A DNA stretch of 64,000 nt. Source: Bacteroidota bacterium. Lineage in GTDB: Bacteria > Bacteroidota > Bacteroidia > Bacteroidales > Cfx3-03. A model generated the notes under the pieces. The model did no database searches, was not told where the DNA came from, and saw only the letters and a list, made by a program, of their open reading frames with translations. The translations under genes were made by a program, and so were the position numbers. The DNA is taken from assembly GCA_013390605.1 (NCBI GenBank), contig JACAUB010000001.1:2443086-2507085 (forward strand). Reading direction: 5' to 3'. Shown one piece after another: positions 35,372 to 45,392 of this stretch; the stretch's first letter is position 1; every line of letters begins with the position of its first letter.

Positions 35372-37264
35372 TTATGGTTTCTTATATATGAATTCTGCAT
35401 TTCGATAACCTGAGAGATCAAGATACCAATCGGTTTTTGCTGCTCCATTTGTTTGGGCCCAGGTAGCAAAATAGCGATATCCATTCAATATTTGCGCTGT
35501 TTCATGGGTATAACTAAAGCTACTGCTTATATTTATAGCCCATGGAAGATTACTTTGTGTTTTATAATATCGGGCAGATGCTACATTACTATTATCATCA
35601 CCGGTACCAAATAACGTAAGATCTGCAAGACTTGTAGGCGGATAATCAGGAAGGTGTACTTCTCTGCCTCTGCTTTTATCAATGATAATAAAGGGATTAA
35701 ATTTCTCAAGACCAATATCTAACGTAGAGTATGTATCAGGCTTAAAAGTCATGGTGATATTCAATGTATCAGGAGTAACATAAGGTGCGCCTGGCGTTGT
35801 ATTAACACCAACCCCTATACCAGGATTTGTCATTAAGTCGAACACATCATCAAAGACTATAATTGTTGTTTTAGATTGTCCGGCTTCGGTGCCGTTGCTA
35901 TTTAATTTAACCACATTATGTTTGATACTAGATCCCGTGACAGTGATATCTGCATCAGGAATAGGCACAGGAAGCTGGAAACCAAACCCATTTTCAAAAC
36001 CTGCTCCGGCAGCACGGATAATAAACTTTGCGACAACTTCAGAAACCTTATTTCGACTGTTAGTAACCGTTTTAAATTGATAATCAACAACCAAGTCATT
36101 AAAGTCATAATCTCCTTTTGAAGGCCAAAGGTCCTCAAAAGCAAGGCTCGCAGGGCCTTCAGATGGGAAATAATTATTGAAAGCCTTTGTAGGATCATTT
36201 GGATAATCATCATAGGTATCGATAACGCCATCTCCATCAGAATCCGGGCCAAAACTGGTATCCGTATTCCAGGTTGCATTTGTAACGGTTCCATCATAAT
36301 GATGGGCTGTTTTATCATAAACCGTAGCCCCCGACCCCTCGTTAAACTGATAGTATGCATATAACCCAGTTTCATTCCCTACCAATGTTTTAGTCATATT
36401 ATCAGTAATATACTGATTAGTGAGAGGCACATTCCAAATACTCACTTCGTCGATCCAGCCTTTAAAAAATTTCTGATTTCCACTATCCGACCCTATAGAA
36501 ATCGCATAAGTATTAGCCCATAGGATGGATGAAAACGTAACTGAATTTCGTAAAACACCATCCACATAAAGACAAAGCAAACTGCCATCAAAAGTCATAG
36601 CCAGATGATACCATTGATTCAACTTCGGTTGATTTCCTCCCCAGTTTATAACAAGGCTTTGTGCCGTTTTTAGATATGCTGATGCCTGAAAACCTTTATA
36701 AAGATCGACCCCCAAGCCAAATCCATTCCAATCGCCTTTCTCCACAATCTTTGCAGTTTGAAAAGCAGAAAGTTTAACCCATGCTTCCATTGAAACCTGA
36801 TTGGTAAACACAGTAGAAGCAGTTGATAAAGCTTTGATAGTAGTATTTGTTCCACTAAAATACATGGAATAATTACTAATAGCCAAGCTCTTAAAGCTAA
36901 GCATTGTATGATTAATAAAGTTACTCGAAGGAATAGTTACTGATTCGTTATTAATTTGAACCTCTTTTACGGTGGTTGGTAAACTCAATGATACCTGGTA
37001 ACTGGATGGTGTACCCGAATAATACCCCTTAGAGAAAAGCTTACTGCCATCAGCAGAAGAGATACGTACCACACCGGGTGTTAAATTAGTAATTGAAAAA
37101 CTAACGACTCTGGCAGTCTTCCAATCAAAGGTAGACGAAACATGAAGATTTTCCATATTCACCACAGAAACGGGAGGAGTATAATTATCTTTCTGGCATG
37201 AAGTTATAAATATCTGACTAAATAGCCCAATAAACATAACGAATATTAGCCTCAACTTTTTCAT
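35372..37264 (-). CDS. LamG and LruC domain lipoprotein
   Basis: This is a secreted lipoprotein of 630 residues; the start at 37264 gives MKKLRLIFVMFIGLFSQIFITSC, a signal with its lipobox at about residue 23. The longer frame to 37303 is rejected. A concanavalin-like LamG domain (about 130-320: MEAWVKLSAFQTAKIVEKGDW ... YYQFNEGSGATVYD) is followed by a calcium-binding thrombospondin type-3-like stretch (DSDGDGVIDTYDDYPNDP). An LruC domain comes last (FEDLWPSKGDYDFNDLVVDY, about 375 to the end). LruC proteins are surface lipoproteins without known enzyme activity; adhesion or glycan binding is plausible here. Confidence 0.85.
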   Translation of the reverse strand: MKKLRLIFVMFIGLFSQIFITSCQKDNYTPPVSVVNMENLHVSSTFDWKTARVVSFSITNLTPGVVRISSADGSKLFSKGYYSGTPSSYQVSLSLPTTVKEVQINNESVTIPSSNFINHTMLSFKSLAISNYSMYFSGTNTTIKALSTASTVFTNQVSMEAWVKLSAFQTAKIVEKGDWNGFGLGVDLYKGFQASAYLKTAQSLVINWGGNQPKLNQWYHLAMTFDGSLLCLYVDGVLRNSVTFSSILWANTYAISIGSDSGNQKFFKGWIDEVSIWNVPLTNQYITDNMTKTLVGNETGLYAYYQFNEGSGATVYDKTAHHYDGTVTNATWNTDTSFGPDSDGDGVIDTYDDYPNDPTKAFNNYFPSEGPASLAFEDLWPSKGDYDFNDLVVDYQFKTVTNSRNKVSEVVAKFIIRAAGAGFENGFGFQLPVPIPDADITVTGSSIKHNVVKLNSNGTEAGQSKTTIIVFDDVFDLMTNPGIGVGVNTTPGAPYVTPDTLNITMTFKPDTYSTLDIGLEKFNPFIIIDKSRGREVHLPDYPPTSLADLTLFGTGDDNSNVASARYYKTQSNLPWAINISSSFSYTHETAQILNGYRYFATWAQTNGAAKTDWYLDLSGYRNAEFIYKKP

Positions 37265-37790
37265 GTTTTGTGGTTTACACACAAGATTATCAACAATACA
37301 CATGCCAATTACTATTTAACTCTTATTCAATTTATTATCATTTTATGAGAAATAATACTATTTCAATATAGGACAAATAGTCCTGTTTTGAAACATTAAT
37401 TATCATATTCAAAGTCATGAACCACCTCTTTTCTTACCCTTTCAGTAATAAAAAACAGCACTTCAAACAATTGTCCCTCATAAAAAAAGATTATTTAAAG
37501 ATAGTATATTTTTAGTCCTCATATACACTATCTTAAGAGAAAAGTTATCAAGAATACAGCAACAGAACCTACTTATTTTGAATCCAACATCTATTAAATT
37601 GTTAATAACTCAAGTTTATTGACGCAAATATTAATTCATTTCTTTAGATATCAAAAGAAATAAAACCATCCATTATTTTTGATAAAAAACACATTATTTT
37701 AAAAGAAGATTTTTTATCTTTGATATAGTCAAAACAATTTATTATAAATAACTTAGTAAAATTTTACAGCTACAATCTTAAATAAATAAT
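37265..37790. other. Divergent intergenic region, LamG lipoprotein and nucleoside hydrolase
   Basis: This 526-base AT-rich spacer should carry two promoters. On the plus strand TATCTTTG at 37715-37722 fits the -7 consensus and would give a leader of about 63 bases for the nucleoside hydrolase, although no TTG sits 20 bases upstream. No gene or RNA was recognised. Confidence 0.5.
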
Positions 37791-38783
37791 ATGTTTTACA
37801 GAATAATATTTTCGGTCCTCTTTTTGTTTTTTGCACTAGGTGTAGCAGGACAGCAACAAGGAAAAAAACCAGTATCAATCATATTTGATTCGGATATAGG
37901 ACCCGATTATGATGATGTAGGCGCCATTACAATGCTTCATGTGATGGAAGAAAGAGGAGAGGCAAAAATACTAGCAACAGTCGCAAGTAATCAATACGAG
38001 GGAATTGCTGCTGTTTTAAATGTTTTTAATACCTACTTTAATCGACCTGACATTCCAATTGGAGTACCAAAAGGGCAAGGTGTAAACATTAAGGATAGTC
38101 AACATTGGACCGATACCATTTTAGCGAAATACCCACATAAGATAAAGTATAATAGCGATGTACCGGAAGCAGTAGAAGTATATCGAAAAGTATTGTCAAC
38201 TCAACCTGATCATAGCGTTACGATCGTTACAGTGGGCTTTTTGACAAACATGTCTAATTTATTAAATTCAACGAGCGACAAATATTCACCGCTAAGTGGT
38301 AAAGAATTGATCAAGAAAAAAGTCAAACTATTGGTCAGTATGGCTGGAAAATTTCCATCCGGGAATGAGTTTAATGTAGAAAAAGATGCTACAGCCTCTA
38401 AAAACGCTTTGGAACACTGGCCCACACCAATTATTTTCAGTGGTTTTGAGATTGGAGAAAAAATAAAAACCGGATTACCGTTAATCCACAACAGTAAAAT
38501 CAAGAACAGTCCTACGAAAGATGCTTTCAGAATCAGTATAAATATATCACCAGAAGATTCTGCAGGCAGAATGAGCTGGGATGAAACAGCTGTTTTTGTT
38601 GCTGTTAGAGGCTATAAACCATACTATAATGTACATCCGGGTAAAATAAAAGTTGCTGTTGACGGAAGTAATAGTTGGGATGAAAATGCAAAAAATCAAT
38701 ATTATCTGATAGAAAAAGCGCCGCCTAAAAAAATGGAGGATCTCATTAATCACTTAATCATGCAACAACCAAAAAATAAATAA
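37791..38783 (+). CDS. Exported nucleoside hydrolase (inosine-uridine preferring type)
   Basis: This is an enzyme of the IU-nucleoside hydrolase fold, splitting ribonucleosides into base and ribose. The 330-residue protein has a signal peptide (MFYRIIFSVLFLFFALGVAGQ), so it acts in the periplasm. The calcium-binding aspartate cluster DSDIGPDYDDVGA is at about residues 33-45. Further family blocks are TVASNQYEGIAAVLNVFNTYFNRPDIPIG and VTIVTVGFLTNMSNLL. A C-terminal WDETAVFVAV carries the last metal aspartate. It is monocistronic with a terminator at 38872. It probably scavenges extracellular nucleosides. Confidence 0.9.
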   Translation: MFYRIIFSVLFLFFALGVAGQQQGKKPVSIIFDSDIGPDYDDVGAITMLHVMEERGEAKILATVASNQYEGIAAVLNVFNTYFNRPDIPIGVPKGQGVNIKDSQHWTDTILAKYPHKIKYNSDVPEAVEVYRKVLSTQPDHSVTIVTVGFLTNMSNLLNSTSDKYSPLSGKELIKKKVKLLVSMAGKFPSGNEFNVEKDATASKNALEHWPTPIIFSGFEIGEKIKTGLPLIHNSKIKNSPTKDAFRISINISPEDSAGRMSWDETAVFVAVRGYKPYYNVHPGKIKVAVDGSNSWDENAKNQYYLIEKAPPKKMEDLINHLIMQQPKNK

Positions 38784-38871
38784 TCTGGAATAAAACGATC
38801 AGTCTGAAAAGTTATTGAGAGTGGCTCTTCAACCATTCAGACTACCTCGTATAAAACTGTTTAAAAACGAA

Positions 38872-38898
38872 GCCCCCTGATTAGATTATATCAGAGGG
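38872..38898 (+). terminator. Intrinsic terminator after nucleoside hydrolase gene
   Basis: CCCCCTGAT and ATCAGAGGG pair with one mismatch around a short A/T loop, and the hairpin is followed by TTTCTTTTTATA. It lies about 90 bases past the stop and faces the convergent arabinofuranosidase-like gene. Confidence 0.7.
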
Positions 38899-38950
38899 TT
38901 TCTTTTTATATAAAACAAGTAAAAATACACTTGAAAGAACATTACTAATT

Positions 38951-40660
38951 CTATGGCTGTTTCTCAACAATTAAGTGAATAACCGAATATTTAGGCAAAC
39001 TCAATTTAATATTTCCATTTATAACCGAAGATCTCGCTTTGAGTGTTTCGTAATTTTCAGGTCCGCCAGCTTCTGCTAAAGTCGTTTGGCCATTTACATA
39101 GACTTTTCGAGAAAAGCTTCCATTATCAGCACCGCCGGTCAAAGTATAGGTATAATAGCGGGTACCGGGTTTAAAATTCTTCAGCGTCAACTCAACCACC
39201 TGATCGACATTATTTTTATTCACAATAACAATTCCTGCTTCACCTGAAGTAAATTGTGAAGCATATGCAACAACATTATTGCTCGAAGTTGTAGCATTGA
39301 CCATTACATCTCCAAAATATTTTTGAAAATAATAGAGGTAATAAAAAGCAGGGCGTGGTGCATATTGTGAAACACCAGGATCAGTACCAAAAGAGAATAA
39401 CCCATGATCATCGCCATTTGAATAGCCATTTGCTAAATCCCATCGAGAAGCCATTTCATACTTATTCGAAATCAATTCGCCCAGCATCAATGTGGCGTGC
39501 ATACCGTCAATAAAGGAGACTTGTTGCTTGGACCCTGTAGCGAAAATATTCCATTCTGTTAAGAAAACAGGAGCTAAAGGTTTACCTTGTGCTGCCAACT
39601 CCTGTTGAACATATGTTTTATAGCTGGCAACTTGTGAAGGAGAGCCGAGAATTACATCAGGTGTAGAATTCTGATTGTATGGAGTGAAATAGGAATGGAC
39701 TATGTAGAAATCAGCCTTTCCCCCTACATTTTTAATCAGGTCTTTGTTCCATGTTGGCATTTCATTATTCACCACCTGATCTGAAACCACACCAATATAG
39801 ATCTGTTTTCCAATCTGACTGGCAGCGTGACGCATAGAATCTATAAATATCGAGGCGTGCTTACCATATAAGTCTCCGGTTATCCGCTTTGGCTGCCCAT
39901 CTTTGTTGAGCGACTGATCAATCTCATAACCAGCTTCCCATGAACCGGATACCTCATTGCCAATCTCCCAAAATTTACTACGACCATTATCATATCTCAC
40001 CCAATCGGCAGCCAAATGGGCAGCCTGGGCTACCGGATTATTTCCGGTTCCATAACGAGCGTAACCATAATTCACAGTAACGATAGCAGTTGATCCTGTC
40101 ATCTGCATCATCTGATAATATTGATCAATACCCATCGACCAGTTTTCAAAATTCTCCACCCTTTTTCCTGCCCAAGGAGAAATTGTAGAAGGGATATCAG
40201 TAAGTGCCGGAGTATAAGATTTGGCTACATAGTTTTCATAATTTGCTTTTCGATTCCAAAAGTAGACATCAGAAAGACTACCTCCCGGAATACGCAATAC
40301 CCCCATATTCAAGTTATTGATGTTTTTCATCAATGCAGCATCACTTTGCATCCATCCGGTAAAAGGATTTGCATTATTTCCATAAACATATTTAGAAACC
40401 TTTGTAATTCGCTTTGAAAAATTCACGTTTATATCTATTGTCTTCGTAGCAGATGTTTGAGTAACATTATCATAACCAGAAGGTAATGTCAGTGTTTTAG
40501 AACTCCATGCATCAAATGGAAGATCAGGTAATTCATTAGGCGTATCAATAACAATAACAGGTGGTGGAACTACCGGCGGATCTTCAGTCTTTTTTTTGCA
40601 TGAACATCCAATTATAAGTACACCACTAATAAGGAAAAGGCAACGTAAACTATTTATCAT
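38951..40660 (-). CDS. Clan GH-A glycoside hydrolase lipoprotein (GH51-like arabinofuranosidase)
   Basis: This is an exported lipoprotein of 569 residues, with its lipobox cysteine at residue 19 (LIIGC) and a proline-rich linker at 28-45. The (beta/alpha)8 barrel spans about 75-470. E236 in FWEIGNEVSG is the expected acid/base and E369 in FLTEWNIFA the nucleophile, the normal clan GH-A pair. The order NFSKRITKVSKYVYGNNANPF ... VLRIPGGSLSDVYFW resembles alpha-L-arabinofuranosidases of GH51. A C-terminal beta domain (470-569) follows. Assignment to GH51 rather than GH30 or GH39 is an inference. Its role with the neighbouring GH2 and GH29 genes would be plant or algal glycan scavenging. Confidence 0.8.
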   Translation of the reverse strand: MINSLRCLFLISGVLIIGCSCKKKTEDPPVVPPPVIVIDTPNELPDLPFDAWSSKTLTLPSGYDNVTQTSATKTIDINVNFSKRITKVSKYVYGNNANPFTGWMQSDAALMKNINNLNMGVLRIPGGSLSDVYFWNRKANYENYVAKSYTPALTDIPSTISPWAGKRVENFENWSMGIDQYYQMMQMTGSTAIVTVNYGYARYGTGNNPVAQAAHLAADWVRYDNGRSKFWEIGNEVSGSWEAGYEIDQSLNKDGQPKRITGDLYGKHASIFIDSMRHAASQIGKQIYIGVVSDQVVNNEMPTWNKDLIKNVGGKADFYIVHSYFTPYNQNSTPDVILGSPSQVASYKTYVQQELAAQGKPLAPVFLTEWNIFATGSKQQVSFIDGMHATLMLGELISNKYEMASRWDLANGYSNGDDHGLFSFGTDPGVSQYAPRPAFYYLYYFQKYFGDVMVNATTSSNNVVAYASQFTSGEAGIVIVNKNNVDQVVELTLKNFKPGTRYYTYTLTGGADNGSFSRKVYVNGQTTLAEAGGPENYETLKARSSVINGNIKLSLPKYSVIHLIVEKQP

Positions 40661-41152
40661 ATGAGCATCATTAAAATTATTGAAATAATTAGGTGTTATA
40701 TTACTAAAAGCAGGAAAAGATATTGCTTTTAGATAAAATACATAGTCCCTTCAAAAAGATCCGAAATAAAGAAACTTTATAAACAGGAACAGAGTGTAAT
40801 AATTACACAAAGATATCTTAATTATTAAAATATCAAGAGATAGAAGCTTTAAATCAATAATTCAATTTTTGCAATTATGAACGCTAATTTGACGCTTAAC
40901 CTCTAAACAATAAACCAATTAACGAATTATTATACGCTTACTACAAAATAAAAAAACTGAATCTAAATGATTTCTACAAAAATCACTATCGATATGCCAG
41001 ACTTAAGTACAAATACTAAATAAGATCTGATATATAATGTATTTCTTTTATGCTAAAACAGACACAAAATTTATAATGCGCTACGAACCTCAAAGATTCA
41101 GACAAGAGTCATTCAGTTATCTTTTTATTTTTCTGCTCATAAAAAATTTCTT
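40661..41152. other. Intergenic region upstream of GH51-like gene
   Basis: This 492-base AT-rich gap contains TATCTTTG on the minus strand (40815-40808) with a TTG 18 bases upstream (40836-40834). It is a possible promoter for the GH51-like gene with a leader of about 140 bases. Nothing else was recognised, and no terminator for the TetR operon was clear. Confidence 0.45.
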
Positions 41153-41740
41153 CTATTTCTTCAACACATTATAAAGTGCAGATAGTTGTTCTCTTAATAA
41201 CGAGATTGAACGATCCGGAGAGTTCAAGTGAATCAAATTGCCGGCAATACCCAAAAAGAGGAAATGAAAATTTCGAGCCATTATCATCGTATCAATATCA
41301 TCTCTAATCTCACCTTTGGCTATTGCATTATCCAAAACAACTTTAGTCCGTTCAATTTCTAACTCAAGAAATCTACCTTTTACACCAATAAAGCCAGGAT
41401 AGTGTCGCATTGCGTCTATACTAAGCGCTAAATAATCAATCGTTTTAAATTCAGGATTAGGATGAAACAACCGCTTAATTATATCGTGTATCATTCCCAC
41501 TCCTATCTCCAGATATTCAGCAAGTGTAATTACTTTATATTCATCAGTAAACTCAATAATATTCAAATATTTATCAACAACGGCTTTAAAGAGATCTTCC
41601 TTATTCACAAAATGATGATACAAAGCTCCCTTAGTAAAACCAATAGCTCTACTAATGTCGCTTATTGAAACTGCCTCATAACTCCGTTTTAAAAAGAGTT
41701 TGTAAGCTTCGTCGATAATAAATTCTCTGGTATTACTCAT
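41153..41740 (-). CDS. TetR/AcrR family transcriptional repressor
   Basis: This 195-residue regulator starts at 41740 (MSNTREFIIDEAYKLF); the frame to 41794 lacks support. The N-terminal helix-turn-helix SISDISRAIGFTKGALYHHFVNKEDLF at about residues 25-51 is typical of the TetR family. The helical C-terminal ligand domain (60-195) has no close known match. It is the last gene of the operon that starts at 47159. The operator-like palindrome at that operon's promoter (47211-47230) makes autoregulation the simplest model, with a ligand such as a cationic peptide, drug or lipid relieving repression. Confidence 0.9.
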   Translation of the reverse strand: MSNTREFIIDEAYKLFLKRSYEAVSISDISRAIGFTKGALYHHFVNKEDLFKAVVDKYLNIIEFTDEYKVITLAEYLEIGVGMIHDIIKRLFHPNPEFKTIDYLALSIDAMRHYPGFIGVKGRFLELEIERTKVVLDNAIAKGEIRDDIDTMIMARNFHFLFLGIAGNLIHLNSPDRSISLLREQLSALYNVLKK

Positions 41741-41798
41741 ATTACATTTTATCGTTTGATAGCGAAAATACAAAAAAGGATTTAACGAACACAATAGA

Positions 41799-43430
41799 TT
41801 AAGGATAAAACCTTATAAGATAGAGCTTATTCCCCTCAGGTAATGTCCCAAAACTATATAGATTTTTAAACTTCGACTGTTTATGGCTTAGCTCATTTAA
41901 GCTTGTAGAATCAGCAATACAAAAATCAGCTGATGTGAAGTTACCTCCTTTAAAACGAATAATCTGTTTCTTTTCGTTCGAAAGATAGTAAGATGTCCCC
42001 CTATCGACTTTGGTGCCGGGGTAGAAATAAAGATCTTTATCTTTTGTAATCTTCGCTACCGTAATGGCCTCCGTTTTTAGATTGATGAACTTTTCATAAC
42101 GGATGGGCCAGATAAACCAGTCAAAAGCAATCCGGATCAACAGTAAAAATGCCATGGTCAGAATGATACGTTGCCTTTTAAGCTTAAAAAAGAGATAGAG
42201 AATCACAATACTCGCGACAAATAGAAACATTGCTTTAAAGAAGTAATAATCAATAAAACCGATATTTCTAATGCATGGGAATATAAAAGGACCTATCAAA
42301 AAGACAACCATAAATACCATGACAATCCTGCCCATAATCTTAGCCTTTATATCGCTGTTATCTATATCCTTTTGGGCAAAATACCAGCATACGGTATATA
42401 GCATAGGCATCAACATCATGATGTATTTAGGATAGACATCTGGCGATGTCCAATAGACCAATACATTGGCCAGAAACACCCAAAAGTTGAACTTCAGAAA
42501 CGGATCATCATTAACTGCTTTCCAGAACCCTCTTCTGAACAAAAAGACAATAAACAACGACCATGGCAGATAGTGATAAAACATATCGACAGGAAATCTT
42601 AGCATCGCCTTTATCGTATGAAAAATACCATTTTGTAATACCGTACGCTTTGTTGACTCATCTAGTAAAACAGAAAATATAGTACTATCCGGATTCTTAA
42701 TCAGATAGACCATGTAATAACCACCTGTGATAAGGAGAAAAGTAGCGATACCTATAAAATGCTCAACAGTAAAAATACTTCGTATCTTTTTTTCATACCC
42801 TAACAAAACAACCAGTGTAATTCCCTGAAAAACAATAGCCGGTAATCCTTTCAACATAAAAGCCACCGCAGCAAATGCATACGATACAATATACATTAAC
42901 AGATATCGATCTCTTTTATAGAAATAATAGACCGACATGATTCCTGCATAAACAGCTGCTGAGAAAGTAAAATCAATGACCGTAAAAAACGATTCCCAGA
43001 ATAATACTCTGCCGCATGTAAGAATCATTAGCGCATTAATCATGGCAAAACGTTTACCATACTCCTTTTTTACAAAGAGATAAATAGTCAATGCTAAAGC
43101 AAATAACGATAATGTAGCAGGCAGTCGAAGCATAAACTCATTAAAACCACCGATATTGGCAAATAACACCAATATCCAGTTATATAATGGAGGCTTGTTC
43201 ATATAGTGCAAGCCATTAATCGTTGGCGTTATAAAATCGTGCGATATATACATCTCTAATGCCACCAACGTACGGGTAGTTTCATCACTATGCAGGAAAA
43301 AATCAATCAATCCCAGATTGATAAAGAATGCAGGAATCATCAATGCAATGCAAAAGATAAAAAGATATTTGCTATTATTCTGCAAATAGTAAACAATCTC
43401 TTTCACCTTTTCGGAAATAGAATTTATCAT
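41799..43430 (-). CDS. ArnT-like lipid-linked sugar transferase, GT39 family
   Basis: This is an integral membrane GT-C glycosyltransferase of 543 residues with about twelve helices. The first periplasmic loop carries HSDETTRTLVALEMYISHDFITPTINGLHYMNKPPLYNW (about 48-86), the D/E and K/P-P-L motifs of ArnT and PMT enzymes. ArnT-type proteins take a sugar from undecaprenyl phosphate at the periplasmic face and move it to lipid A or protein. The C-terminal soluble part (about 445-543) ends NKLYLIRFYP. It lies 58 bases before the TetR gene and 61 bases after the epimerase gene. Confidence 0.88.
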   Translation of the reverse strand: MINSISEKVKEIVYYLQNNSKYLFIFCIALMIPAFFINLGLIDFFLHSDETTRTLVALEMYISHDFITPTINGLHYMNKPPLYNWILVLFANIGGFNEFMLRLPATLSLFALALTIYLFVKKEYGKRFAMINALMILTCGRVLFWESFFTVIDFTFSAAVYAGIMSVYYFYKRDRYLLMYIVSYAFAAVAFMLKGLPAIVFQGITLVVLLGYEKKIRSIFTVEHFIGIATFLLITGGYYMVYLIKNPDSTIFSVLLDESTKRTVLQNGIFHTIKAMLRFPVDMFYHYLPWSLFIVFLFRRGFWKAVNDDPFLKFNFWVFLANVLVYWTSPDVYPKYIMMLMPMLYTVCWYFAQKDIDNSDIKAKIMGRIVMVFMVVFLIGPFIFPCIRNIGFIDYYFFKAMFLFVASIVILYLFFKLKRQRIILTMAFLLLIRIAFDWFIWPIRYEKFINLKTEAITVAKITKDKDLYFYPGTKVDRGTSYYLSNEKKQIIRFKGGNFTSADFCIADSTSLNELSHKQSKFKNLYSFGTLPEGNKLYLIRFYP

Positions 43431-43491
43431 TTGTCAAATACTAATTTTCAATATTATAAATAGAGTTACAAACACAAAAAAAGCTTATCAC

Positions 43492-44451
43492 CTATCCCTG
43501 GCGCATAAAAAGGACTCTCGGATTTAAGAAGTAGTCAATCGTTGCCTCCAGACCAGCCTTAAAATTGAAGACAGGCTTGTATTTCAGCATCTTTATAGCC
43601 TTCGAAATATCGGCTAACGAGTGTTTCACATCGCCTTTTTTATCATCTACAAAAAGAGGTTGGATGTCTTTTCCAATCGCTTTATTGATTGTATCAACCA
43701 GTTCCAACAAAGTATATGATTTTCCACAAGCAATATTAAATATTTCGCCCCCAATATTTTCAGTTGTACAAGCCAATATGTTTGCCTCCACAACATTCGA
43801 AACGAAAGTAAAATCACGCGATTGCATTCCGTCCCCATATATAATAGGCCTTTTATCTTCTTTCATCTGTTGAATGAACTTAGGAATAACAGCACTATAA
43901 AGAGAAGTCGGATCCTGATGTGGTCCAAATACATTAAAATATCTGAGACATACAGTTTCCAGCCCATAGAGTTGATAATAAACCTGACAATATCGTTCAG
44001 CTGAATATTTAGATACCGCATAAGGAGAGAGCGGTCCAATAGGCAGCGATTCAACTTTTGAAGAGGCTTGAATATTACCATAAACCGACGATGAAGAGGC
44101 GTATACCACTCGCTTCACATGAAATTCTTTTGCAGCTTCCAATACATTGAGTGTCCCCAGTATATTGACCTCATTACTGGTTATTGGATCTGTTATCGAA
44201 CGTTGTACAGAAGGCAATGCACCATGGTGTAAAACATAATCGACTCCCTTAACAGCCTTACGAACAGTTGCCTCATCTCTTAAATCCCCTTCATAAAAAC
44301 TAAAGTTCGGAAGATGAATAAAGGGTATCAGATTTTCTCTCTTACCTGTTGAAAAATTGTCGAGTACTCTCACTTTTTCGCCACGATCCAACAATTCATT
44401 TACAATGTTTGATCCAATAAATCCAGCACCACCAGTTACTAAATAGGTCAT
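43492..44451 (-). CDS. UDP-sugar 4-epimerase-like SDR protein
   Basis: This is a cytoplasmic NAD-dependent extended SDR of 319 residues. The nucleotide motif TGGAGFIGS is at residues 6-14, with catalytic Y144 and K148 in SPYAVSKYSAE and serines in YASSSSVYG just before. Substrate-side motifs (CLRYFNVFGPHQDP, IYGDGMQSRDFTFV) match the GalE/WbpP group that acts on UDP-GlcNAc or UDP-Glc. In this operon it would supply UDP-GalNAc for the GT2 enzyme, which is an inference from context. Confidence 0.9.
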   Translation of the reverse strand: MTYLVTGGAGFIGSNIVNELLDRGEKVRVLDNFSTGKRENLIPFIHLPNFSFYEGDLRDEATVRKAVKGVDYVLHHGALPSVQRSITDPITSNEVNILGTLNVLEAAKEFHVKRVVYASSSSVYGNIQASSKVESLPIGPLSPYAVSKYSAERYCQVYYQLYGLETVCLRYFNVFGPHQDPTSLYSAVIPKFIQQMKEDKRPIIYGDGMQSRDFTFVSNVVEANILACTTENIGGEIFNIACGKSYTLLELVDTINKAIGKDIQPLFVDDKKGDVKHSLADISKAIKMLKYKPVFNFKAGLEATIDYFLNPRVLFMRQG

Positions 44452-44479
44452 CGTTTGTATGATTTACAATATTTTTAAA

Positions 44480-45367
44480 TTATAATTTAGATTCTTCAAC
44501 CTTATCGATTTCGGGTATAATAGAATAATAGGCATAGAATATACCCCAAAGTGAAACAATAAGTGTGATCAGATAAAAAAGGAAACTTAACGAGACGGAT
44601 ATACTTTTGTCCAATCCCAACCATTGTGCTCCCAGCAGTAGTGTTAGCTCTCTCGAACCGGCTCCTCCAACGGTAAATGGAATTGTAGATACCACCGACG
44701 ACACAAGAAACAAAAAGAGAAATGTCCCTATGTGATCGGTATTACCTATTGCCCCCAGAATTAGCCATGCCGAGATTAATTGCGACACTTGTACAAAAAA
44801 GGAAAGTACATTGGTTTTATTAAAAATGGGTAGATAATCTTTAAAAAACATCTTCAGAAAGACATAGAAACACACGATAGCCAGCGGGATCAGAATCAGC
44901 AACCACCACTTATATGGAATAGTTAACGGAACCAGATAAAACATCATGACACACAGACAAAACAAAGCCAGCACACCGGTTACACGATCTAGTAAAACAG
45001 CCCAGAATACCGATTTAACCTTCTGATCGAATGTTTTACTCAGTATATAAATCTTATATCCATCACCACCGATACCGCCCGGGAGGAAGATATTGTAATA
45101 CATCCCCAGAAGATAAAGCTTGATGTTTATTTTTTCATCCAGATAAATGCCAATCCGCTTAAAAAACATATTCAACCGAACGGCTGAGATATATTTTGAT
45201 AGCATAAAGAAGAGCATTGCAGCTAACAAAAGCCAAAAGTTTGAATGCCCTAATAACGTCAATACCTGATGCAGATCGATATTTCTAAATACAATATAAA
45301 AGGCCACCAACGTCAGTAGTAGCTTTGCGATTAGCTTAACATATTTATTTGAAAGTATCTTTTTCAT
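44480..45367 (-). CDS. Lysylphosphatidylglycerol synthase TM region/UPF0104 membrane protein
   Basis: This is an integral membrane protein of 295 residues with about seven to eight helices and almost no soluble domain. Family marks are YISAVRLNMFFKRIG at about 60-74, LGMYYNIFLPGGIGGDGYKIYILSK at about 87-111, DRVTGVLALF and VSTIPFTVGGAGSREL. UPF0104/AglD-like proteins include the membrane part of MprF and are found in glycolipid loci, where a flippase role has been proposed. Here it could flip the undecaprenyl-linked sugar, which is inference. It lies 25 bases after the deacetylase gene. Confidence 0.85.
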   Translation of the reverse strand: MKKILSNKYVKLIAKLLLTLVAFYIVFRNIDLHQVLTLLGHSNFWLLLAAMLFFMLSKYISAVRLNMFFKRIGIYLDEKINIKLYLLGMYYNIFLPGGIGGDGYKIYILSKTFDQKVKSVFWAVLLDRVTGVLALFCLCVMMFYLVPLTIPYKWWLLILIPLAIVCFYVFLKMFFKDYLPIFNKTNVLSFFVQVSQLISAWLILGAIGNTDHIGTFLFLFLVSSVVSTIPFTVGGAGSRELTLLLGAQWLGLDKSISVSLSFLFYLITLIVSLWGIFYAYYSIIPEIDKVEESKL

Positions 45368-45392
45368 CTACAATAAAATAGGATGTATTAAG

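Noticed and set aside
32691..40660. Polysaccharide utilisation locus
   Set aside because: Several glycosidases are present, but no SusC/SusD pair, hybrid two-component sensor or ECF sigma factor lies with them, and the genes are on separate transcription units.
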